64,000 nt of DNA from an uncultured Paraglaciecola sp. (lineage in GTDB: Bacteria > Pseudomonadota > Gammaproteobacteria > Enterobacterales > Alteromonadaceae): NCBI GenBank assembly GCA_947498355.1, contig CANMKA010000003.1, positions 62,001 to 126,000 of the forward strand. The letters are read 5' to 3'. Positions 29,389 to 38,412 of this stretch are shown piece after piece; position 1 is the stretch's first letter, and each line of letters begins with the position of its first letter. Both the position numbers and the translations under genes were made by a program. The notes under the pieces were generated by a model. It saw only the letters and a program-made list of their open reading frames with translations, did not search any database and had not been told where the DNA came from.

Positions 29389-30735
29389 ATGAAAATAACT
29401 ATAGTATCCATTTTCTTTCTATTTAATGTGGCATTATGTTTTGTGTCTCCTTCAGTCTCGGCTGATAACCCTATTATACCTGGTGTAGGGTTATCAGATC
29501 CTCATGTGCGGATTTTTAACAACAAAATTTACCTTTATAGTGGTCATGACGACTCCCCAACTGATCCATTGTGGGTTATGAAAGATTGGCGCGTTTTTTC
29601 TTCAGATGATTTAATCAATTGGAAGTTAGAAACGACCATCTATCCTAAAGATAACTACTTAGCTGACGATTCTGTCGATGCGTGGGCCGGTGATGCAGCA
29701 ACCCGACATGGTAAATTTTATTTTTACTTTTCCGACCGCGATCGCTCAGCAGGTGTTATGGAATCTGATTCACCAAGCGGCCCTTTTGTTGATAAGCGAG
29801 GAACACCATTGGTCGATAAACATGATCCAACAGTTTTTATTGATGATGACAAAAATAAAACGCCTTATATTATCTATGGTGATAAACACGGTAATCTCGA
29901 TTACCAAATCGCACAATTAAATGACGATATGTCATCTCTTGCGGAAAAACCGAAAAAAATAATCATCAATGGTAGTGAATGGGATAATGCCCCTATATGG
30001 CAAGATAAGAATTATCTATTTAAACGAAATGGTATTTATTATTTAAGTTGGGGTAGAGATTATGCTGTCTCGAAAAATATTTATGGTCCATATGAAACCT
30101 TAGGTGCAGTGGGTAATGGCCACAATTTAAATGGTTATGCGCACGGCAGTTTTTTTAAGTGGAAAGGGCAATTTTATCACATTTGGTGCTACTACATTAA
30201 TGGTCATCGTTTAAAGTTTAGAGATACGATTATAAGCTATACCCACTTTACAGATGATGGCAAAATAGTGACGGATACTGAATTTCTTGATAAGCATTTT
30301 TCAAATGGTGTCGGGCAATACGATGCCAACTGGCCTGAAATAGAAGCTGAATGGTTTTATGAAAAATCTACTGATATCATTAAGAAAGAAAAAAAAGACG
30401 ATGGTTTTTTGTTAGATAATATTGGCAATAATTCATATGTGATTTTCCCTAATATCAAAAATTTAGTTGTAGCTAAAACGTTAACGTTTAATTTGCAACC
30501 GAATCGGTCTGTTTCTAAAAATAAAGAAACAAAAATAGAAATTCGAGATAGCTCACCAACCGGTAAGTTGCTAACAACATGCTATTTACCAGCTGAAGTG
30601 TCTAAGGCTTTTATTGATGTTAGTTGTGAACTTCCGCCTCTATCGTCTAAGGCTAGTTTAGCTTTGGTCTTTAAAGGCGATGGTAATAACTTATTCAAAT
30701 TCAATAAAATGGAATTCTCACCTAGCAAACAATAG
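29389..30735 (+). CDS. GH43-like secreted glycosidase
   Basis: 448 residues from the ATG at 29389; the signal peptide (ITIVSIFFLFNVALCFVSPS) supports this over the GTG at 29344. The five-bladed propeller of family GH43 is suggested by GLSDPHVRIFNNKIYLYSG (catalytic base Asp about 37), VDAWAGDAATRHGKFYFYFS and DKHDPTVFIDDD (second Asp about 146). Where most GH43 enzymes have the acid Glu before (A/G)P, this protein reads IWQDKNYLFKRNGIYYLSWG, with Asp at about 206. A C-terminal beta-sandwich (about 340-448) looks CBM6-like. Possible substrates are xylose- or arabinose-bearing side chains; ulvan contains xylose. It follows the receptor after a terminator. Confidence 0.78.
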   Translation: MKITIVSIFFLFNVALCFVSPSVSADNPIIPGVGLSDPHVRIFNNKIYLYSGHDDSPTDPLWVMKDWRVFSSDDLINWKLETTIYPKDNYLADDSVDAWAGDAATRHGKFYFYFSDRDRSAGVMESDSPSGPFVDKRGTPLVDKHDPTVFIDDDKNKTPYIIYGDKHGNLDYQIAQLNDDMSSLAEKPKKIIINGSEWDNAPIWQDKNYLFKRNGIYYLSWGRDYAVSKNIYGPYETLGAVGNGHNLNGYAHGSFFKWKGQFYHIWCYYINGHRLKFRDTIISYTHFTDDGKIVTDTEFLDKHFSNGVGQYDANWPEIEAEWFYEKSTDIIKKEKKDDGFLLDNIGNNSYVIFPNIKNLVVAKTLTFNLQPNRSVSKNKETKIEIRDSSPTGKLLTTCYLPAEVSKAFIDVSCELPPLSSKASLALVFKGDGNNLFKFNKMEFSPSKQ

Positions 30736-30922
30736 TAAAGGTTTTCGATAAATTCTATCTTGTGAGGTTGCTACCTATATTATTTGTTAATGCCCATTAA
30801 CTTGAGAGGATCGCAGGTCTTATGTTGTCTGGGCACTAACCCCACTGAGGCGGCTAAACACATATCGTTGCTTAGAACTTGGATACCAGGTATCGATTAA
30901 CAGCGGTTTAACTCGCCAGCAT
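30736..30922. other. intergenic, left flank of the IS200-type remnant
   Basis: No gene seen. The stretch 30820-30870 may contain the left-end hairpin region of the IS200/IS605 remnant, but no clear stem was defined. Confidence 0.35.
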
Positions 30923-31366
30923 ATGGAACTTCAGAGAAATACACATCACGTATACCGGTTAATGTATCACTTTGCTTGGATACCGAAGTATCGTTACAAA
31001 ATATTTATTGAGCCCTATAGTGGAGCGATGAAGGCAATTATTTGTAAGATAGGATATGACTACGATTTTGACATTCAAGAATTAGAGATCCCTGAAGATC
31101 ACATTGATATGGTTATCAGGGGAGAGCCAAAATTGGCTCCTAGCGACGTAATGCAAGTGATTAAAAGCATCTCAGCGAGGGAGTTTTTCAAGTTATATCC
31201 AGAGCTCAAGAAACGATACTTTTGAGGTGGTAAGCTTTGGACACAGAACTATTTCGTCGAAACCATCGGTAATGCGAATGAAGAGACAATCAGGAAATAT
31301 GTTCAAAACCAACTAATCGAGCTGGATAGTAAAGAAAGTAACGCCAAACAGTTGGGTCTGTTTTAA
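30923..31366 (+). pseudogene. tnpA: IS200/IS605-type Y1 transposase, inactivated
   Basis: The frame encodes a TnpA-like HUH transposase: THHVYRLMYHFAWIPKYRYK at the start, EDHIDMVIRGEPKLAPSDV, and after an in-frame TGA (31223-31225) GGKLWTQNYFVETIGNANEE and IRKYVQNQLIEL, ending at 31366. The TGA replaces the Trp of the conserved F-W-G-G. The HUH metal motif, usually His-x-His, reads HID. Both changes would inactivate it. Reading through the TGA gives 146 residues, the normal family length. Confidence 0.88.
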
Positions 31367-31399
31367 AACTCGGTCGCTTGCAGCCAATTTTTTATCGCC

Positions 31400-31934
31400 A
31401 ATCATGCTAATTAATCGTGTCGAGATCGGATGCTTTTTGCGTGAGTACCTTCCATGAATTATCCACATATTTGATACGCTCGCGCAACATCAATAAATAG
31501 TCCAGTAATCCCAGAAATTGGAAGGGAGCCTCTTACTTGATTAATCAAGGCAATTGCCTCTATATCATCGGGTCTCTAATTCGAAGCTTGAGCTAGATCT
31601 TTTATTACCCGTTAGATTTTAATGGAATAAAATGGATGCCTCCGCTACCATTATCGCATCATTGTAATAGCGTTTATTTCTCTTTCGATAAGGCGGAACA
31701 TCTTTCGGTACGATTGATTTGACCTCACGTTCCAAGTGCTTCAACTCACGGTACCAAACATGACAACTGCGATATGCTTCCATCACCGAAATATGGGGCT
31801 CTGACTGACTAAAGTATCCCGTCATCTTTTAGTGCATTAACTTCTACCTTTTCAGTACTTTGCCTGATTAATTCACAAAAACCAAATGAAAGACAGACTT
31901 CGTGATACCTAGACCTATTGTTACTTTTTCTCAT
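31400..31934 (-). mobile_element. IS110-family transposase remnant
   Basis: On the minus strand, a start at 31934 (MRKSNNRSRYHEVCLSFG) leads after a +1 shift into SVMEAYRSCHVWYRELKHLE and VKSIVPKDVPPYRKRNKR with YYNDAIMVAEAS. This matches the IS110 DEDD domain pattern, usually VGMEACGxAHxWAR ... PQxVKPYVKGNKND. After a stop, DIEAIALINQVRGSLPISGI (about 31510-31570) matches the following INQVRG helix. The rest of the element is missing. Confidence 0.75.
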
Positions 31935-32237
31935 GTGAGCTTCTCCTTTAAGATAGCTGTGTTGACACTACTGTTTAGGCTGATTTAAAGCCGTTAAGGT
32001 ATGAGACGCGTCCATACCATAAAATAGTATTACCCGAGTTAAAAAGGGAAAAATCATTTTGATTTTTAACCAAACATAGTTTTTTATTCTTAATAAACTA
32101 ACATCATTGCTAATATCCACCAGGGGTATCTAAGTTCTACTTTTTTGGCTTATCTTTATATAAGCGTGAATGTTTAAACCAAGCAGAATTTACATATGAA
32201 ATGATTAAATATCTGAATAACTGACAATAGGATAAAT
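31935..32237. other. leader of the PL6 pseudogene with a decayed motif
   Basis: About 300 bp. At 32082-32096 it contains TTCTTAATAA as in the right box of the two-part motif, but the left box at the expected place (32060-32066, TGATTTT) has only a few matching bases. This fits a lost promoter in front of a dead gene. Confidence 0.4.
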
Positions 32238-33606
32238 ATGAGATTTGTTTATGTAATACCTATAGTAGGGTTACTAGCCGCATGTACTTCAAGCGTCGTC
32301 AATGATGTAAAGTTTTTGCAAGCGAGTAACTCCAAAATATGTACTACAAAAACAACTTCACCGGATAACGGCCCAATAGATAAAGTAGGTAAACTTGTAT
32401 CGAATATAAAAGAGTTTGATCTGGCAGTATCTCAAGCAAAACCAGGTGACACTATAGTGCTAAAAAATGGCACGTGGTCAAATTGCGAAATGTTAATTGA
32501 AGTTAGTGGGAGAAAATTACAAAACATTACAGTTACAGCTGAAACCAAGGGAAAGGTAATTTTTTCTGGCCAATCATGGTTAAGAATTGGTGGAAACTAT
32601 ATACATGTTGACGGCTTAGTGTTTAAAAATGGCTATTCTCCAGGTCGCTATACGATTACATTTCAAAAAAACTCAAAAAATGTAGCCCATCATTCACGTA
32701 TTTCAGAAATCGTTATCGATAATTACAGCAATTCGGCAGATCTAAACGAAACCAAAGACTGGGTTAATCTTTCGGGAACTAATAATCGTGTTGATCATTC
32801 TTATTTTGCTAATAAAAAAGAACGTGGGGCGGTGATTAATGTCAGCCGACCAAAGGGACATGGTTATATTAACAATCATCTTATTGATCACAATTATTTT
32901 GGCGTGCGGGAATACTTTGGCGCGAATGGTGCTGAAATTATACGCGTTGGCAGCTGGCCTGAATCACAAAAGCGCTCTGAAACTATTGTAGAAAAGAATA
33001 TTTTTTACCGAACAGGCGGTGAAGCAGAAATTATTTCCTTAAAATCAGGTGGTAATGTACTTCGTGATAATTGAGTCATTTGGTGAGTTTGTTATGCGAC
33101 AAGGTCACGGAAACCTAGTTGAGCGTAATATTTCTTTAGGCGGTCATGTTGAAGGTACAGGCGGTGTTCGGTTAACTAGCAATGATCATATTATACGAGG
33201 TAACTACTTTGAAGGGTTAGGCAGTAAAGTTGGTAGTAGTCAATCAGCAAAACTGGGAAATATTGATAATCAAAGTGCTATTCGCTTAATGAATGGTGTG
33301 CCTAATTCACCTGATCAGAAACACTTTCAAGTTACTAATGCGATTATTAATCCACAAGGATCTGTTCCTTTCGCAGTTAAGTCAGATGATAGTGGCATAA
33401 CATCCAGTGAAAATGTGATTGTTTACAGTGATAAAGTGAAAAATAATAACACTCCTCCTGTTGGTTTTAGCATTACTGAAGGTATTGTAAATACAACTGA
33501 TGATGGTTTACGGTATTTAAATGCTAAAAGCTGGGATAGTGCAGGAGCTGCAAAAAATCTTAAGCCAGTAAAATCTTCTAAGGTGGGTGTAGCTTGGTAT
33601 AACTAA
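32238..33606 (+). pseudogene. PL6-family polysaccharide lyase lipoprotein, frameshifted
   Basis: A lipoprotein signal (VIPIVGLLAACTSS, lipobox LLAAC) is followed by a right-handed beta-helix like alginate lyases and chondroitinase B of family PL6: LIDHNYFGVREYFGANGAEI, RVGSWPESQKRSETIVEKN and GGEAEIISLKSGGNVLRDN. The frame then stops at TGA (33071-33073). The +1 frame continues without a break in homology with IIESFGEFVMRQGHGNLVER and GGVRLTSNDHIIRGNYFEGL to the stop at 33606. Loss of about one base near 33066-33072 explains both halves. The repaired length of about 455 residues is normal. A sequencing error cannot be excluded. Confidence 0.85.
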
Positions 33607-33698
33607 TTAGTTAACTATTTTTCTTACAACTAAGAGGCATCGCTGTTTATCAATTTGGCTGTGAGTTAAGTTGTTCATCACACCATCAAGGGGAAAGT

Positions 33699-34577
33699 AT
33701 GAATTCATCGTTAAACAGGCACGTTTTATTGGTGAAATTGTTAGGTATTGTATTAGTCACTTCTGGCTGTGCTCAGTTTAATAGCAAAAGTGCGGATGTG
33801 ATAGCAGAAAATTTAAATAGCACGGCATCAACACTGGTCAACCCCGTGATAGTCAAAAATGCAAAACCAGATACTAATGGTTGGATTCTTAAGTTTAACG
33901 ATATGGGCGAAACGCCGTGGCAGGATAATTGGTTGTTAGATGGTCGAGTTGGTAAAGTAACTAACATTAATAAAGGAATTAAAGTTGAAGCAGGCCCTGA
34001 AGCAAATAATGATGCCCATCATGTTGTATTATGGACTAAGAAGCAATTTTTAGGTGATGTAAGAATGGAATTTGATTTCACTAAAATTGATGATGAAAAT
34101 AAGATGGTAAACATCTTATTTATTCAAGCGACAGGTGTTGGTGAATTTGATCAAGATATAGCAACTTGGAGCCATCGTCGCCAAGTACCTTCAATGCGTT
34201 TTTATTTTGAAAGGATGAAAACTTTGCATATCAGTTATGCTGCTTATGGTCAAAAAAATGAAGCCCCTGATAATGACTACATCAGAGCAAGAGCCTACCC
34301 TTTGCACCCTGAGAAAGGTTTTAAGGGTATGGAGGTGCCAGCAAGTTATTTCACTACTGGTTTATTCAAGAAAGATGTTGTTTATAAAATGGAGGTACTA
34401 AAAACAAGAGATCAATTAATCTTGTCTGTACGTCCTAAACATAAACCAGAGAATGAAACTAAACGATTCATTTGGACGTTACCGGAGCGTGCTCAAATGG
34501 AATTTGGCCGTATAGGCTTACGCCAAATGTACACGAGAAGTTCAATTTACAATAACATTAAAGTGTTTACGCGTTAG
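33699..34577 (+). CDS. DUF1961-like lipoprotein, laminin-type sandwich
   Basis: 292 residues with a lipobox at LGIVLVTSGCAQ (Cys about 26), so anchored to a membrane, probably facing the periplasm or surface. The rest looks like a jelly-roll domain: WILKFNDMGETPWQDNWLLD, KKQFLGDVRMEFDFTKID and a C-terminal RIGLRQMYTRSSIYNNIKVF. It resembles DUF1961 proteins found in polysaccharide loci (from memory); some relatives may be lyases or binding proteins. It lies 92 bp after the PL6 remnant and has no two-part motif of its own. Confidence 0.7.
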   Translation: MNSSLNRHVLLVKLLGIVLVTSGCAQFNSKSADVIAENLNSTASTLVNPVIVKNAKPDTNGWILKFNDMGETPWQDNWLLDGRVGKVTNINKGIKVEAGPEANNDAHHVVLWTKKQFLGDVRMEFDFTKIDDENKMVNILFIQATGVGEFDQDIATWSHRRQVPSMRFYFERMKTLHISYAAYGQKNEAPDNDYIRARAYPLHPEKGFKGMEVPASYFTTGLFKKDVVYKMEVLKTRDQLILSVRPKHKPENETKRFIWTLPERAQMEFGRIGLRQMYTRSSIYNNIKVFTR

Positions 34578-34661
34578 TCAATGGTTGAAGCATTACTCCT
34601 GTACCGCATAAAAAGCAAAAGTTTACTCATCACTTGTAAAGGAATATATAAACTCAACAAA

Positions 34662-34698
34662 GGTATCAATTTATCGATTAACTGCCTTTTCTTAATAT
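34662..34698 (+). promoter_or_regulatory. two-part promoter motif, copy 5 (BNR lyase-like gene)
   Basis: GGTATCA, 15 bases, GCCTTTTCTTAATAT. It differs from the consensus at two positions of the right box. It ends 120 bp before the ATG at 34819. Confidence 0.7.
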
Positions 34699-34818
34699 AG
34701 GATTTGTTTTTGAATGTACTAATACTTAACGTTAGTAAGCATTAGCGCAATTAAGAGCCTCAACACTTTTTCATTAGCCCAAAATGCTAGTGCTTTAAAA
34801 TCTAATTGCGAGCAAATT

Positions 34819-36225
34819 ATGAGATCCATTTTCCTTAGTTTTATGACAGTAGCGTTGATTAATGGTTGCGGGGCTAATCACTCTTCCAGACACAATATAA
34901 ATATGCCTTTAACGTCAATTGAATCAACAACTAATGATAATAAAAAAGTTGAAAAGATATCTAATCGAGTTACCAAAATAGCCAATAACCATAACATCAG
35001 CTCTGATAGAGGCACGGGTTTTGGTCTTTATAATGAACAAACTAATAAAACTTGGGTGACGTGGGCAGGCGAAGATATGAATGCTTATGTTCGGGAATAT
35101 AACCATGCAACACAGACTTGGTCAAAATCAAAAATAATAGGCCAAATACCTAACACTACTTTTTTTCAATACAATTGGGCTCAACAAAAAACCGATCATC
35201 ATAATTATCCGAAAATGACGCAAATGGATGATGGTAGATTAATTGTTATTTACTCTGCTCACAATAGTCGACTTTATAAGTCAATTTCACCATCTGCAAA
35301 TACAATTGATGGTTGGGATAAAAGTCATTATGAAGAAATCAAAAGTGGTGATAAAGCCAATCATGCAACTTACCCTTTAGTTAATAAAGCCTCTAATGGA
35401 GATATTTTTGTTTTCTATCGATATACCACCCGAAACCCCACTGATTACCGCCCATTAGAGATGATAAAATCAACAGATAACGGCTTAACTTTTTCGAATC
35501 CAGTTCGAGTTATTGATACACACAATGCCCTGCCTAATTATCTCAATGAAGTTTACAATGGAGGTTTTCGCCACGAGCCGGCTCACGGTGCAATACCAGA
35601 ACGATTTTTAGTTGGATGGACAATGGCTGGCGGAGGCCTAAAAAACAAACATAACCTCTACCATAAAAATGCCTATTTTGCCTATTTTTACCCTGATACA
35701 GAAAAGTGGACTAATGCAGCTGGCGATGATCTAGGTATTTCTATTGATGAAGATGAAATAAATGATTGCATCGTTTTTAACAGTGGCGAACTTAATAGTA
35801 AGTACAAACATGCTGTCGACTACTATTTTACCGCATCTTATACTGATGATGGGCAACCGATACTTCTCTACATCAGTAGAGATAAAAAAGGGGGGCGCTT
35901 AAACAGTGCACGTTGGACTGGTAGTGCATGGGATTTAAAGCAAGTATCACCTATAGATGCTGGCTCAATCCCCATAGAAATAGAACGACTAGGTGGAGAC
36001 GATTTTATTGCTTATCAAATTTCTGGATCTCAAATAAAAAGTTATAAAACAGTAGATGGTGGTAAAACATGGTTATTTGACAATGTAATAGAAACGAATA
36101 TTAGCAATTTAAATAAATTTGGTATGATAGAAAACTACCATCAAGATATTAAGTTTTTAGGTCTTCAGGCTGATTGGGAAGAAAGAGATACCTCAGGTGT
36201 ATATGGCGTTTATACCATAAAGTAA
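34819..36225 (+). CDS. BNR-repeat lipoprotein, putative beta-propeller polysaccharide lyase
   Basis: 468 residues with a lipobox (ALINGC, Cys about 17). The body fits the BNR_4 seven-bladed propeller fold that includes ulvan lyases of families PL24 and PL25: TDHHNYPKMTQMDDGRLIVI, YSAHNSRLYKS, NHATYPLVNKASNGDIFVFY and STDNGLTFSNPVRV. Candidate catalytic residues are His127 or His128, His148, Tyr185 and Arg201. The Tyr-to-Arg distance of 16 equals that of the PL24 enzyme LOR_107 (Tyr243/Arg259, from memory), and HN followed by His after 20-21 residues also matches. Family assignment to PL24, PL25 or a new family is open. Confidence 0.72.
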   Translation: MRSIFLSFMTVALINGCGANHSSRHNINMPLTSIESTTNDNKKVEKISNRVTKIANNHNISSDRGTGFGLYNEQTNKTWVTWAGEDMNAYVREYNHATQTWSKSKIIGQIPNTTFFQYNWAQQKTDHHNYPKMTQMDDGRLIVIYSAHNSRLYKSISPSANTIDGWDKSHYEEIKSGDKANHATYPLVNKASNGDIFVFYRYTTRNPTDYRPLEMIKSTDNGLTFSNPVRVIDTHNALPNYLNEVYNGGFRHEPAHGAIPERFLVGWTMAGGGLKNKHNLYHKNAYFAYFYPDTEKWTNAAGDDLGISIDEDEINDCIVFNSGELNSKYKHAVDYYFTASYTDDGQPILLYISRDKKGGRLNSARWTGSAWDLKQVSPIDAGSIPIEIERLGGDDFIAYQISGSQIKSYKTVDGGKTWLFDNVIETNISNLNKFGMIENYHQDIKFLGLQADWEERDTSGVYGVYTIK

Positions 36226-36899
36226 TGAACTACCCTAACAAGAGACTATGGCGTCAATAGCTAATTCAAGCAATAGCGTGTTTAATAGATTTTTTTGGCA
36301 CAGATGATTGTCCATTTTGCCATTTTTTTATGGGGACTGTGCGTTTATTTGCAATACTAATTCTGCCTAATATTAACGAGGCGAGAATACAAATCCAACA
36401 ATCAGTGAATAATATGAATAGACTACCGTTTTTTTGCGGTATCAGCTATAGGTAGTCCTGTAATATTTTCTCATATAAATATATTTTTTTGCCGCAATTA
36501 TATCAATGTTCTCTGGGTTAAAAAGTATTGAGCGGCAGAATGGGAAAGGAGGAAATTGGTAACACTCCAGCAAGTTTTCGTTGAGATAAAGTAGCTTTTG
36601 CTGGCTAGATAGATGACGTTGCCTTTTACAATTTTCCTATACCAGACCTTATACTACAAGAGAACTTAAAACAGGCGAAAAAGAGAGCAGTTATTCAGAC
36701 TTTCAAACTAATACTGCACCTTACCCCCCCGCAAACTTGCAAATTATGTCAGGCTTGTAAAACTTGTAATCTTGCTAGTCATTGGAAAAGGGGCTTGAAT
36801 GGATTGCAGATTTGAACCCTAAGGCCGTTCAGGTAAAATTAGCAGTCATATTCGGCATAAGAGGTGCTTATAAATAGCACCCTTATGTGAATATCTGTT
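36226..36899. other. convergent intergenic region, BNR gene / sulfatase
   Basis: 674 bp without an intact gene. It ends with an imperfect hairpin (36856-36887). Around 36680-36800 there is a short coding-like stretch (KLCQACKTCNLASHW) without stop or family; probably chance or a worn remnant. The C-run at 36724 is notable only as a homopolymer. Confidence 0.45.
36856..36887 (-). terminator. hairpin after the sulfatase gene
   Basis: CATAAG and GGTGCT pair with AGCACC and CTTATG, with one bulge and a TATAAAT loop, 12 bases after the sulfatase stop on the minus strand. No T-run follows, so termination may be weak. Confidence 0.45.
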
Positions 36900-38366
36900 T
36901 TATTTATGTTCGCCCGCCACCCTTAAAGGTAATTGTATTTTGACTGGTTTTACCGTCGATTTATGTATCTTCCGTAATCCTGTCATCTTGGCGACAATTT
37001 CGGGGTATTGATCAGCAATATTGTATTTTTCACCAGGATCTACATCAAGGTTGTAGAGTAGGGGAGTATTGTGAACTTCTAAAGTATGCTCTTTAGTAAA
37101 TGCAGATTCAGTGATGAAGTGCGCTTTAAATTTGCCGGATCTAATCGCATACACCTGATCCCATCTATAGTAAATAACTTTATCTCGAGGACTATGTGCT
37201 TTTTTAGTCAATACCTCTGACAAATCAACGCCATCATAAAGACGGTCGTTAGGCAACTTGGAATCAGTAAGACTACGAACAGTAGTAATTAGATCCAGCG
37301 TGGAGCCTATGCCCTGTATTACAGCTGGCTTTATTGTTCCTGGCCACCAAAAAATGCCTGGCTCACGTAAACCACCTTCCCAAGTCGTACCTTTTCCATC
37401 CCTAAATGGACCAGCAGAACCGCCTTGTTCCTGATACTTGAGCCAAGGGCCATTATCTGATGTAAAAATAACTAAGGTTTTTTGGTCAAGTCCTTTATTA
37501 CGAAGTGTCTGAAGTATTTTCCCTACTCCAAAATCGATTTCTTCAATTACGTCACCATAGACCCCTCCTTTGCTTTTACCGATAAATTCCTCTGAACGGT
37601 ATAAAGGTACGTGTGGCAAATTATGAGCTAGATATAAAAAAAACGATTTGTTTTCATTTTTATCAATGAAATCAATAGCTTCATCTGTATAACGTTTAGT
37701 GATAGTTTGCTGTTGTGCAGGTTGCTCAATGATTTCATTGTTACGCATTAAAGGTACTTGAAAATATTCAAGTTTAGGATTTTTCAGATGTTCATTTGAT
37801 CTAGGCCCAACCAAGTTCATATCGTTACTGTATGGGATGCCAAAATATGAGTCAAAGCCTTGGTTAGTTGGTAAAAATTTAGGCTCATGCCCTAAATGCC
37901 ATTTACCTATGGCTGCGGTTGTATAACCTTTCTTTTTGAGCATTTCCGCAATGGTAATTTCAGAAGTCGGTAAACCGCCAGTAGAGTCATCAAAAAAAAC
38001 AGCATAATGTTTGTTATTAGCAGATAAACCACTACGTATTGGTAAGCGACCTGTTAACAAGCCTGCTCGACTAGGGGTGCAAACACTTGATGCCGAATAA
38101 AAATTAGTCCATTTTTGTCCTTCATTAGCCATACGATCCAATGATGGTGTTTTTATGTTTGGGCTACCATAAGCGCCAATATCACCATAGCCCATATCAT
38201 CAGTAAAAATGATAATGATATTGGGCTGATGAATTGTTGAATTTTTTTCTGTGGATTTTTCATCAAGACTGGCTGCGTTGGATGTTTCAGAAGTCGCTAT
38301 TAAAAAAAACACTGCCGATAATATGACTGTAATATAAAAATATTTTGTATATGTTAGTTTTTGCAT
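36900..38366 (-). CDS. S1-family sulfatase, exported
   Basis: 488 residues. A signal peptide ends near SETSNAASL (about 31). The sulfatase core begins with PNIIIIFTDDMGYGDIGAYG, where Asp56 and Asp57 bind calcium. The formylglycine motif is CTPSRAGLLTGR with Cys96, which must be matured by an FGE-type enzyme. GKWHLGHEPKFLPTNQGFD and FTSDNGPW complete the family pattern. It removes sulfate esters from a glycan in the periplasm; the subfamily cannot be told by eye. It lies 47 bp downstream of the GH105 gene on the same strand and is probably transcribed from that gene's promoter. Confidence 0.9.
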   Translation of the reverse strand: MQKLTYTKYFYITVILSAVFFLIATSETSNAASLDEKSTEKNSTIHQPNIIIIFTDDMGYGDIGAYGSPNIKTPSLDRMANEGQKWTNFYSASSVCTPSRAGLLTGRLPIRSGLSANNKHYAVFFDDSTGGLPTSEITIAEMLKKKGYTTAAIGKWHLGHEPKFLPTNQGFDSYFGIPYSNDMNLVGPRSNEHLKNPKLEYFQVPLMRNNEIIEQPAQQQTITKRYTDEAIDFIDKNENKSFFLYLAHNLPHVPLYRSEEFIGKSKGGVYGDVIEEIDFGVGKILQTLRNKGLDQKTLVIFTSDNGPWLKYQEQGGSAGPFRDGKGTTWEGGLREPGIFWWPGTIKPAVIQGIGSTLDLITTVRSLTDSKLPNDRLYDGVDLSEVLTKKAHSPRDKVIYYRWDQVYAIRSGKFKAHFITESAFTKEHTLEVHNTPLLYNLDVDPGEKYNIADQYPEIVAKMTGLRKIHKSTVKPVKIQLPLRVAGEHK

Positions 38367-38412
38367 TAAACGTATCTCCGCTAATTATTTCTTATTGTTA
38401 ATTGTTTGCCAT

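Noticed and set aside
30888..30925. GGTATCG upstream of the IS200-type remnant
   Set aside because: One mismatch in the left box and no right box at the fixed distance.
32060..32096. Possible seventh copy of the two-part motif before the PL6 remnant
   Set aside because: Only the TTCTTAATAA part is kept; the left box is lost. Listed as a decayed site, not as a functional copy.
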